From NCBI GenBank assembly GCA_900542795.1, contig UQPD01000008.1, positions 1 through 29,592 of the forward strand: DNA of 29,592 nt, read 5' to 3'. The notes under the pieces were generated by a model. That model was not told the DNA's origin. It saw only the letters and a list, made by a program, of their open reading frames with translations, and ran no database searches. How positions within the stretch are numbered: the stretch's first letter is position 1; each line of letters starts with the position of its first letter. Source of the DNA: an uncultured Prevotella sp. (GTDB lineage: Bacteria > Bacteroidota > Bacteroidia > Bacteroidales > Bacteroidaceae). Made by a program: the position numbers and the translations under genes. Of this stretch, positions 23,319 to 29,592 are shown piece after piece.

Positions 23319-23326
23319 CAAATATA
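23319..23326 (-). promoter_or_regulatory. Putative -7 box of the lipoprotein gene (TATATTTG)
   Basis: TATATTTG on the minus strand fits TAnnTTTG, about 90 bases before the lipoprotein start. The only nearby TTTG (23337-23340) is 10 bases away, too close for a -33, so the match is partial. Confidence 0.45.
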
Positions 23327-23411
23327 GCGAGTACCGCAAAACTACACTTCATTACTTTTAATGATATTTAAGTGTGATGTGCAAAAAAAGTGTGTTTAAT
23401 GGCTATAAAAC

Positions 23412-23777
23412 CTATTTTACTGTAAAATAAATTGTATCTCCATGACTTGTTCCAACGCCATTGCGTGCGTATGCCACGGCATAATAAGAGCCTTTACCCA
23501 AAGAATCAGTATGTGCAGTAAAGGAAGCAGTGGCTGAGTCTGCCACAGCTTTTGCCTGCAGCGTATCGTTGCCATAGTTAAAGCCACATTCGCGCAACGA
23601 ACTATTGGGCGATGCGCTGACATTGCCCGTGAGCCAAACAGAGTCGCCATTTTGCGTAGCAATGCCTGTGTGAACAGTGGGAGCAAAAGGTTGTTCACCG
23701 CTGCGGTCCTCGCCACAAGCGCAAAACAATTGTGCTAAAAGGCTGAAGGAAGCTATAATATATATAAGGTGTTTCAT
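23412..23777 (-). CDS. Small lipoprotein with a fibronectin/Ig-like fold
   Basis: 121 residues. The signal peptide ends in the lipobox LFCAC (Cys21), followed by GEDRSGEQ. The remaining 95 residues (PTVHTGIATQNGDSVWLTGNVSASPNSSLRECGFNYG through AYARNGVGTSHGDTIYFTV) have the alternating pattern and YAVAYARNGVGTSHGD ending typical of a single fibronectin-type-III-like domain in Bacteroidales lipoproteins. Its ATG overlaps the tilS stop as ATGA (23774-23777), so it is translated by coupling with tilS. Nothing in the sequence links the two functions. Confidence 0.78.
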   Translation of the reverse strand: MKHLIYIIASFSLLAQLFCACGEDRSGEQPFAPTVHTGIATQNGDSVWLTGNVSASPNSSLRECGFNYGNDTLQAKAVADSATASFTAHTDSLGKGSYYAVAYARNGVGTSHGDTIYFTVK

Positions 23778-25090
23778 GAGATGATGTTGTGAATAGTCAG
23801 TCGTAAAACCTGGTTTGTACTCTTGTCAATGCGCAAACGATTATCAGCACGTTCGCCAATTAACCACACAGTGCCCACAGCATCTGCCACCACAAGAGTC
23901 AATGCTTTGTCAATGCGTGAAAAGTGGTGGTTGGTCATGTAATCGCTCAAGAGTTGGCTACCTTTCATGCCAAAGGGGCAGAAACGTTCGCCTTGAAAGG
24001 GCATTCTTATTTGCAAATCGCCCTGCAATTTGTTAGCATCAAGCAACACGGTTTGTTGCGGACATTTTAGCGAGGTCAGGTCATCTATTCGCAGTTTTTC
24101 AGCCACAAGTTGGGCATGGGGCAAATTGGTTGTGGTGCTTTCGCCTACATGCTGAGGCAAAACTACACTTTGAGGTGAAAACGGCTTTGGCTTAGGTCCA
24201 AACACCAAATGTTGCTCGCTACGTGTAACAAGCGAATGGTTCGACTCCATAATGCCTCCCACACGCATTTGCAAGGCAGCTTGTATTTGCGTCTCTGTAA
24301 AAGCAAGAGGGGTGAGCAGTTCGTGTAACACAGCGTGTGGATGCGACAATGCTTGGAGCTTGTTCCATGCCAAAAAAGTGTAGGCACTTTGTGTTCCTTT
24401 TCCCTTTTGCATATCGCAGCGTTTACAAAGTTGCTCTATGGCATCGGCATACACACACTGCGTCTCTGTGAGATGTTGTGCCATTTGGTTGATAGCCTGT
24501 ACAGCCTTTGGGTTGAGTTGTTGCAGCAAAGGCAACACCTCATGCCGAATGCTATTGCGCCGATATTGCACATCCGCATTGGTGCTATCGGTTACATAAG
24601 TTTGATGATGTGCCTCCAAGTATTGAAGAATGTCCCCCTTGGTCCACGATAGCAATGGCCTGTAAATGGCAAAGCCTTGTTTGTGGCTGCATGTTTGCAT
24701 TCCAGTGAGTCCTTGCAATCCTGTGCCACGCACAAGGTTCAGCAAAATTGTTTCAGCATTATCTTCTTGATGGTGTCCCACGGCAATGGCATGTGCACTT
24801 GTTTGCGTCAACAAACTTTTAAACCAAGTGTAACGCAAGCGACGGGCAGCCATTTCAATGCTTTCGCCTGTTTGTTTAGCTTCTTCGGTAGTGTTAAAGT
24901 GGTTGACATAAAGCACAATGTTTAGTTGCTTGCATAAGTCACGCACAAATTGTTCGTCGCGGTTGCTTTCTTCACCGCGTAGGTGAAAATTGCAATGTGC
25001 TGCGGCAGCTACTTCGCCTTGAGCATGTAGCCAAAGCAACAAACATACAGAGTCAGCTCCGCCTGAAAGGGCTACAATGTATTTTGCCAT
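23774..25090 (-). CDS. tilS: tRNA(Ile)-lysidine synthase
   Basis: 438 residues from ATG 25090 (MAKYIVALSGGADSVCLLL); the longer frame to 25165 adds residues that overlap the upstream radical-SAM gene. The enzyme attaches lysine to C34 of the CAU anticodon of tRNA-Ile2, switching it from Met to Ile decoding, and is essential. The PP-loop SGGADS is at residues 9-14. It is followed by AHCNFHLRGEESNRDEQFV, AIAVGHHQEDNAETILLNLVRGTGLQGL and RPLLSWTKGDILQYLE, all diagnostic of TilS, then the C-terminal MPFQGERFCPFGMKGSQLLSDYM substrate-binding region. It lies 25 bases after the radical-SAM stop and overlaps the next lipoprotein gene. Confidence 0.96.
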   Translation of the reverse strand: MAKYIVALSGGADSVCLLLWLHAQGEVAAAAHCNFHLRGEESNRDEQFVRDLCKQLNIVLYVNHFNTTEEAKQTGESIEMAARRLRYTWFKSLLTQTSAHAIAVGHHQEDNAETILLNLVRGTGLQGLTGMQTCSHKQGFAIYRPLLSWTKGDILQYLEAHHQTYVTDSTNADVQYRRNSIRHEVLPLLQQLNPKAVQAINQMAQHLTETQCVYADAIEQLCKRCDMQKGKGTQSAYTFLAWNKLQALSHPHAVLHELLTPLAFTETQIQAALQMRVGGIMESNHSLVTRSEQHLVFGPKPKPFSPQSVVLPQHVGESTTTNLPHAQLVAEKLRIDDLTSLKCPQQTVLLDANKLQGDLQIRMPFQGERFCPFGMKGSQLLSDYMTNHHFSRIDKALTLVVADAVGTVWLIGERADNRLRIDKSTNQVLRLTIHNIIS

Positions 25091-25115
25091 AGATGAGAGG
25101 GTTGAGAAGATATAT

Positions 25116-25922
25116 TTAATAAGCAACTTCCACGCTGAAGCCCGCTTCGCGTACCTTTTGTGCAATGCGGTCGAGTTCCTCGTGAGTTGCCTTGCGCAAA
25201 TCGGGGTCGGGTGTTTCGCGGTCGATGGTGTATACCATTACTTGTTGCGGACCGATGCGTTTTACAGCCTCGAGCCAAGGATTTACATAAGCATCAGTGG
25301 TATTGTCAACACTCACGCCTTGGCTATAACCCTTCATGAAGAGTGACTGAATAATGACATGTCCTTGGAATGAGTGCAGAGTTTCAATGATTTGTGCCAC
25401 ATCATAGTGTCCTGTGGGTCGATCAACACGTTGAATGTAGTCTGCATCCACGGTGTCGAGTTTCAAAATATTATTGTCCACCTTCATCAAGGCTGCATGC
25501 ACCTCAGGACGAATAGCCATGGTGGAGTTACTAAGAACACTCACCTTAGCTTGTGGAAAATACTGATTACGCAGGGCAATTGTATCGTCAATAATTCCTG
25601 CAAAGTCAGGGTGAGCCGTAGGTTCACCATTGCCTGCAAAAGTGAGAACATCGGGTTGTGGACCTTCGGCAGCCATTTTTTGTAATTGCTTTTCAAGAGC
25701 TGTTGCCACTTCTTGGCGTGTAGGGCGCTGTTTAGTGGGGCGATGGTCGCGATTGAAGCCGCATTCGCAATACACACAGTCAAAGGTACACACCTTGCCA
25801 TCGGCAGGCATCAAGTTAATGCCTAACGAAACGCCTAAGCGGCGACTGTGAATGGGACCAAAGATAGGTGAGGGGTAAACAATGCCCTTGTGACCTTTAT
25901 TTTCAGGATAGCCGTTTGACAT
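25116..25922 (-). CDS. Radical SAM protein
   Basis: 268 residues. The iron-sulfur motif CTFDCVYC (Cys45, Cys49, Cys52, plus an extra Cys54) binds the 4Fe-4S cluster, and GNGEPT (about 97-102) is the SAM-binding motif. The start GIVYPSPIFGPIHSRRLGVSLGINLMP is characteristic of a conserved family of stand-alone radical SAM proteins with no assigned reaction. No SPASM or other extra C-terminal cluster domain is present, and there is no precursor peptide nearby. It leads an operon with tilS and a small lipoprotein; no clear promoter is seen in the 60 bases before the rplS terminator, so the operon start is unclear. Confidence 0.9.
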   Translation of the reverse strand: MSNGYPENKGHKGIVYPSPIFGPIHSRRLGVSLGINLMPADGKVCTFDCVYCECGFNRDHRPTKQRPTRQEVATALEKQLQKMAAEGPQPDVLTFAGNGEPTAHPDFAGIIDDTIALRNQYFPQAKVSVLSNSTMAIRPEVHAALMKVDNNILKLDTVDADYIQRVDRPTGHYDVAQIIETLHSFQGHVIIQSLFMKGYSQGVSVDNTTDAYVNPWLEAVKRIGPQQVMVYTIDRETPDPDLRKATHEELDRIAQKVREAGFSVEVAY

Positions 25923-25986
25923 AATTGTTTACTTTAAAAAGAGTTGTTCTAAAAAATCGAATCAAGATGAAAGCGTCTAAAAACGT

Positions 25987-26030
25987 AAAAAGAGATTTCC
26001 CGAAACTTGTGCTTGGGGAAACCTCTTTTT
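25987..26030 (-). terminator. rplS terminator
   Basis: AAAAAGAGATTTCCC (25987-26001) pairs with GGGAAACCTCTTTTT (26016-26030). The one non-Watson-Crick position is G-U on the minus strand but A-C on the plus strand. The structure therefore best serves minus-strand transcription from rplS, and a T-run follows. Confidence 0.88.
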
Positions 26031-26085
26031 ATTTCGGAATCTTGTGTGAAGATACCCTAAAGTGCGGTGCACTGTTCGCAATGAA

Positions 26086-26448
26086 TTATGCGTTAACAGC
26101 GGTGCGCTTTTCTTTGATACGAGCCTTCTTGCCAGTGAGGGCACGGAGGTAGTAGAGCTTAGCGCGACGTACCTTACCTACCTTGTTCACCTCGATGCTT
26201 TCGATGTTCGGTGATTCGATGGGGAAAATACGTTCTACACCGATGGTACCAGACATCTTGCGCACTGTGAAGCGCTTCTTCTCCTGGTGACCATTGATTT
26301 TGATAACAACGCCGCGATACAACTGGATACGCTCCTTGTTACCTTCGACGATTTTGTATGCTACGGTAATGGTGTCACCAGCTTTGAACTTGGGGAACTG
26401 TTTGCCAGTAGCAAAAGCTTCTTCAGCAATCTTAATTAAATCTGCCAT
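26086..26448 (-). CDS. rplS: 50S ribosomal protein L19 (bL19)
   Basis: 120 residues, normal for bL19. Diagnostic segments are FPKFKAGDTITVAYKIVEGNKERIQLYRGVVI, the TVRKMSGTIGVERIFPIESPNIESIEV core and KVGKVRRAKLYYLR. It lies at the subunit interface of the ribosome, near the bridge with the 30S. It is transcribed alone from a strong promoter (26543-26573) and ended by the hairpin at 25987-26030. The leader of about 90 bases can fold and may mediate autoregulation. Confidence 0.98.
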   Translation of the reverse strand: MADLIKIAEEAFATGKQFPKFKAGDTITVAYKIVEGNKERIQLYRGVVIKINGHQEKKRFTVRKMSGTIGVERIFPIESPNIESIEVNKVGKVRRAKLYYLRALTGKKARIKEKRTAVNA

Positions 26449-26540
26449 TTCTTTGATGGGTAATTAAATGTATTGTTGTCCGTCCCGACCCAGCTTAACG
26501 GGGAACACTGCATCCCGACAGCGGCTGAGTGGAAAAGCGG
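26449..26540 (-). promoter_or_regulatory. Structured 5' leader of rplS (candidate ribosomal-protein leader)
   Basis: In the minus-strand RNA, CCACTCAGC can pair with GCUGGGUCGG (one bulge), enclosing an inner stem GGGA...UCCC. The sequence CGGGA with flanking GUC appears twice. A folded leader directly upstream of a single r-protein gene fits autogenous control by L19; this is inferred from base pairing by eye only. Confidence 0.35.
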
Positions 26541-26542
26541 TG

Positions 26543-26573
26543 CAAATTTACGACTTTTTGTGTGTATGGCAAA
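26543..26573 (-). promoter_or_regulatory. rplS promoter (TTTG-N19-TAAATTTG)
   Basis: On the minus strand TTTG (26570-26573) precedes TAAATTTG (26543-26550) by 19 bases, an excellent Bacteroidales promoter as expected for a ribosomal protein gene. Confidence 0.8.
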
Positions 26574-26755
26574 TCTTTTCTCTGTTATTTTATGTTTTCT
26601 TATTGATTTTCTGTAGTTTATGGGATAAAGTGGCATCTTCTAACCTTTGTAGTATGTTTTGTAAATGAATCTACTGAATGTCAGTGAAACAAAAGTTTAC
26701 TTGTCACTTATCCAATACCTTCAAGTCTTAGCTTGTCGAGACAAAAAAGCATGTG

Positions 26756-28630
26756 TCAATGGTGCTTACAACAGTCAAAAAGCTTTTTATAGAACTTGTG
26801 TTTGCACAATGTGGTTGCTGAGCCAAGGATGATGAGTTTGTAGCGAGCACGGGTAATGGCTACATTCATACGCCGAAGGTCGTTGAGAAAACCAATTTGT
26901 CCCTCGTCATTGGCGCGAACCAAACTAACCAATACCACATCGCGATCTTGTCCTTGAAAAGCATCCACCGTGTTTACGGTGATTTGTTTGCGCAGTGGAC
27001 GCAGATAATCATCTCGTTTGATGAGGCTGCGCAAATATTGCACTTGTGCACGATAAGGCGAGATGATACCAAAGTCAATGCGCTCTTCAAGCAAACGATG
27101 TCTGCCAAAACGTTGGGCATAATCGTGCAAAGCTTGCAGCGTGAGTTGGGCTTCGGCTTTATTGATGCGTCCGTAAGAGCTACCCACAAATTGTTCGTGG
27201 TTGTCGTCCAAACATTCGGCAGTGTCAATCCACACTAAAGCATCATCGATGTCATCAAGCAAGGAACGATGCTTCACTTCGGGAGCTGCTTGTAACAGTC
27301 CGTTATAGAACCAGTCGGACGAAAAGCGCATGAGTTCCTCGTTCATGCGATATTGCACTTGTAGCAAGCGCACACACTCGGGTTTGTTGTCGGCAATTTG
27401 TTCCATTAAGGTAACAGCCAAACCACCGCGTGCTGCCTCTACGCATTTAATGGTGGGTGGGAGCTGTTGGTGATCACCAGCAAAAATTACGCGGTCGGCT
27501 TTTTGCAAAGCAATCCAACAAGCGGCTTCAAGGGCTTGAGCAGCCTCGTCAATAAACAGTGTGTGGAAATGTTGCCCTATGAGTAATTGGTGCGCTGCCC
27601 CTGTAAGTGTGCAAGCAATGACACGACTTTGGTCGAAAAGGTTGTGGCGAATGCGCATTTCAAGTTCATCGGCACGTTCACGCAGTCGGCTTATTTTTTG
27701 GTGAAAATTCTCGCTACGCGATTTGTGGGGTTGACTATAAAGTTGACGAATGTTGCGACGAATTTGCCAAAGGTCAGGATAATCGGGGTGCGACTCAAAG
27801 CGGTGCTCGTAGGTGTTGGCAAGCATCTCGGGTGTAACGCGGTTCGGATTACCTATGCGTAACACCGAAATGCCACGTTGACTGAGTTGGGCACACATCC
27901 AGTCTACGGCTGTGTTACTTTGTGCACAAACCAACACTTGAGGTTCGCGGCGCAACACTTCGCTCACAGCTTCAACCAAAGTGGTGGTTTTGCCTGTTCC
28001 AGGAGGACCATGCACAATAAGCACGTCTTTGGCTCGGAGCACATCGCGCACAGCCTCTTCTTGCGAAGCATTGAGCCAAGGCAGACGCAAGGGCATGGCA
28101 CTTGGGGCAGCCCAAGATAGGGGAGTGGCAGTATGAAAAATATCGCGTAGTGTTGCTAATCTATTTCCCTTAGCTTCTGCCACATGGTGGAGTGCATCGA
28201 GCATAACGCGATAAGAATAGTCATCGAAATGGAGTTGTACACCGAGTTTTTCAACCGATTGAAGTTGTGCCAAAGCAGCTTCGCCTGGTAATTCTACCAC
28301 CATGCGGTCGGTTTCAGAAAAACTCACGGTGCCTTGAAAAGGGAGGTAATGAAGCATACCCGTGCCATCTTGCGAAAAAAAGCACACGGGGCGTCCGTAT
28401 TCAAAGTTATGGTCAATGTCTGAGTCGGGAGTGCGCATAATCTCTACCACAAAGCGATCGAGCGAGTTGTAATAACCGCGTCCTGTGCTTACGGGAAACC
28501 AACAATCGCCACGTTTCACTTTGCGATCAACGCCCATCAGTTCTGTGTCGCGTTGAAAAGCTTTTTTCTCGCATTCATATTCCATTTTGAGCAACTCAAT
28601 TTGTCGCCCAATGGGGATGTTATGTTTCAT
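26756..28630 (-). CDS. UPF1-like superfamily 1 helicase (AAA_11/AAA_12, IGHMBP2-like)
   Basis: 624 residues. An N-terminal beta-rich domain (about 40-130) is followed by LNASQEEAV (Q motif, about 186-194), Walker A HGPPGTGKTTTL (207-218), VLVCAQSNTAVDWM (Ia), FIDEAAQALEAACW (Walker B, DEAA form), FAGDHQQLPPT (III), QYRMNEELMRFSSDWFYNGLL (IV), ISPYRAQV, VNTVDAFQGQDRDVVLVSLVR (V) and MNVAITRARYKLIILG (VI). All helicase motifs are intact, so it should be an active 5'-3' DNA or RNA unwinding enzyme of the UPF1/IGHMBP2 group. The substrate in bacteria is not established. A strong terminator lies only about 25 bases before its start, leaving no visible promoter, so expression may depend on read-through. 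Confidence 0.93.
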   Translation of the reverse strand: MKHNIPIGRQIELLKMEYECEKKAFQRDTELMGVDRKVKRGDCWFPVSTGRGYYNSLDRFVVEIMRTPDSDIDHNFEYGRPVCFFSQDGTGMLHYLPFQGTVSFSETDRMVVELPGEAALAQLQSVEKLGVQLHFDDYSYRVMLDALHHVAEAKGNRLATLRDIFHTATPLSWAAPSAMPLRLPWLNASQEEAVRDVLRAKDVLIVHGPPGTGKTTTLVEAVSEVLRREPQVLVCAQSNTAVDWMCAQLSQRGISVLRIGNPNRVTPEMLANTYEHRFESHPDYPDLWQIRRNIRQLYSQPHKSRSENFHQKISRLRERADELEMRIRHNLFDQSRVIACTLTGAAHQLLIGQHFHTLFIDEAAQALEAACWIALQKADRVIFAGDHQQLPPTIKCVEAARGGLAVTLMEQIADNKPECVRLLQVQYRMNEELMRFSSDWFYNGLLQAAPEVKHRSLLDDIDDALVWIDTAECLDDNHEQFVGSSYGRINKAEAQLTLQALHDYAQRFGRHRLLEERIDFGIISPYRAQVQYLRSLIKRDDYLRPLRKQITVNTVDAFQGQDRDVVLVSLVRANDEGQIGFLNDLRRMNVAITRARYKLIILGSATTLCKHKFYKKLFDCCKHH

Positions 28631-28654
28631 AATTTCTGTTTCTTGAAGATTGGC

Positions 28655-28698
28655 TTTAGGGTGGTTCTAAAAAAATATTTTATTAGAACCACCCTAAA
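28655..28698 (-). terminator. Terminator hairpin between the exported protein and helicase genes
   Basis: TTTAGGGTGGTTCTAA (28655-28670) is a perfect inverted match of TTAGAACCACCCTAAA (28683-28698), with a 12-base A/T loop. It lies 28 bases past the stop of the upstream minus-strand gene and 24 bases before the helicase start. Confidence 0.8.
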
Positions 28699-28726
28699 AT
28701 AAATATATTAGCCCCCCCATTAAAAT

Positions 28727-29428
28727 TTAGTAGCTAACGTGTTCCACGCTGACACCAATCATGGCTTTTTCGCCAATTTTAAATTCGGCAGCTGCGCCAA
28801 TGCGGTCGCGTGGAATGTCAAGAAAGACGGGAAAGGGATCGCGTCGCCAAGTGAAAAGCGAGTTTTGTTTGGGTAGAAACGACTTCTGTCCGTAAGCATA
28901 CACATTCATTCTATCATTAACCTTGTAAGCCAAGACCCCGCCAATTCCCACATCAGTGCGTCGCCAACTTGCCCAATCGAAATTTGTGGCAGTGATGCCT
29001 GCTGCAAATGATAGTTTCTTGCTGAGAGGCCACACATAGGCAAAGGCAGCCGACTGTCCAAAACCTACACCGCGTGGGGCATGCTTGCCCAATCCTGCTG
29101 TAAGGCTCATGCCAAACTGCGCATTAAATCCCTCATGCAGTCGCCATCCAAAGTCACCTCCCACATAAGGTGCATAGCCTCCCAACCCATAACCGCCCAT
29201 GCTCACCATGGGCGTGTTCCAAGGCAAGGACAGTTCGTTTGCCTTTTTGCCTGCAAGCGAAAGACTATCCGCATGAGCATCACACAATGAGTCGCGGTGC
29301 ATTTGCATGAAAGCATCGTTCCATTCGCGGTGTTGCACTTTATTGTCTGTTTGGGCTTGCATTCTTAAGCAAGTGGATAAGGCAAATAAGCTTAAGAGAA
29401 TGTATGGCACAAATTTAGTCATTGTCAA
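28727..29428 (-). CDS. Exported protein of unknown function, possibly a small outer-membrane barrel
   Basis: 233 residues. A signal peptide (MTMTKFVPYILLSLFALSTCLRMQAQ) is followed by a polar stretch (about 27-65). The rest is rich in Gly and aromatic residues in alternating pattern: MVSMGGYGLGGYAPYVGGDFGWRLHEGFNAQFGMSLTAGLG, then AAFAYVWPLSKKLSFAAGITATNFDW and ending IGVSVEHVSY. The pattern and the C-terminal aromatic residue suggest a small outer-membrane barrel of about eight strands, but I recognise no named family. ATG at codon 3 is an alternative start. It has its own -7 box (29449-29456) and a strong terminator. Confidence 0.75.
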   Translation of the reverse strand: MTMTKFVPYILLSLFALSTCLRMQAQTDNKVQHREWNDAFMQMHRDSLCDAHADSLSLAGKKANELSLPWNTPMVSMGGYGLGGYAPYVGGDFGWRLHEGFNAQFGMSLTAGLGKHAPRGVGFGQSAAFAYVWPLSKKLSFAAGITATNFDWASWRRTDVGIGGVLAYKVNDRMNVYAYGQKSFLPKQNSLFTWRRDPFPVFLDIPRDRIGAAAEFKIGEKAMIGVSVEHVSY

Positions 29429-29448
29429 AAATTCTTAGAGTTATGCTG

Positions 29449-29456
29449 CAAATGTA
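29449..29456 (-). promoter_or_regulatory. Putative -7 box of the exported-protein gene (TACATTTG)
   Basis: TACATTTG on the minus strand lies 21 bases before the ATG. No good TTTG sits 19-21 bases upstream, so the promoter is only half matched. Confidence 0.45.
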
Positions 29457-29520
29457 GGTAGAAAAAGCGAATGACTGCATAAAAAAGCTATTAAATAAGG
29501 CAAAGTAGAATTTAAATTTC

Positions 29521-29583
29521 TATTTTTGCGTTCAAGTAAGTCGTCTAAACTTTTATGAAGTTCAAGATTTGCCTTTATTTTTG
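29521..29583 (+). promoter_or_regulatory. Possible outward-facing promoter at the contig end
   Basis: Two TATTTTTG boxes (29521-29528 and 29576-29583) point out of the window, with the shared motif AAGTCGTCTAAACTTTT (29538-29554) between them. Any gene served lies beyond base 29592. The -33 elements are poor. Confidence 0.35.
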
Positions 29584-29592
29584 AAGCGATTT

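Noticed and set aside
25925..26152. Plus-strand 75-codon frame downstream of rplS
   Set aside because: It reads through the rplS terminator hairpin and into the antisense of rplS.

Overview
The window looks like about 29.6 kb of chromosome from a member of the Bacteroidota, most likely order Bacteroidales and Prevotella-like. The reasons are: several promoters of the Bacteroidales type (TTTG, about 20 bases, TAnnTTTG); a near absence of Shine-Dalgarno sites in front of starts; a fused fucokinase/GDP-fucose pyrophosphorylase (Fkp); two outer-membrane beta-barrel proteins of the TonB-receptor-like type; and lipoproteins with acidic residues after the lipidated cysteine. Bases 1-19 are not biological: they match the Tn5/Nextera mosaic end exactly, so the contig begins in a library adapter.

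Region 1 (1-3470) looks accessory and AT-rich. It holds the 3' end of an AbiEii-type toxin gene, a cysteine-rich remnant translationally coupled to an outer-membrane barrel gene, and a gene-free stretch with duplicated hairpin repeats. Region 2 (3471-6132, minus strand) is an envelope operon: a SPOR-domain cell-wall amidase followed by an MCE/MlaD-type lipid-transport protein. Region 3 (6497-8586, minus) is a two-gene agmatine-to-putrescine operon (aguA, aguB). About 500 bases of decayed repeats lie just upstream of it. Region 4 (9083-15304, minus) carries a secreted 5'-nucleotidase, fkp behind its own strong promoter, and a sodium:solute symporter.

Region 5 (15421-18657, minus) is the most interesting part. 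An ABC-type ATPase gene is followed by a DUF4435 (Toprim-like) gene, the same domain pairing as the PARIS anti-phage system (AriA/AriB). Next come a DUF2752 membrane protein and a CD225/dispanin-like protein. Region 6 (18960-22130, plus) is a 1056-residue outer-membrane barrel protein with an odd Gly/Pro/Asp/Met-rich tail. Region 7 (22311-29428, minus) holds a lipoprotein, a radical-SAM/tilS/small-lipoprotein operon, rplS with a clear promoter and terminator, a UPF1-like superfamily 1 helicase and a small exported protein.

All genes from 3471 to 29428 are on the minus strand except the large barrel gene. I saw no rRNA, tRNA, CRISPR array, transposase or integrase. Functional calls rest on motif and family recognition by eye; no database search was run.
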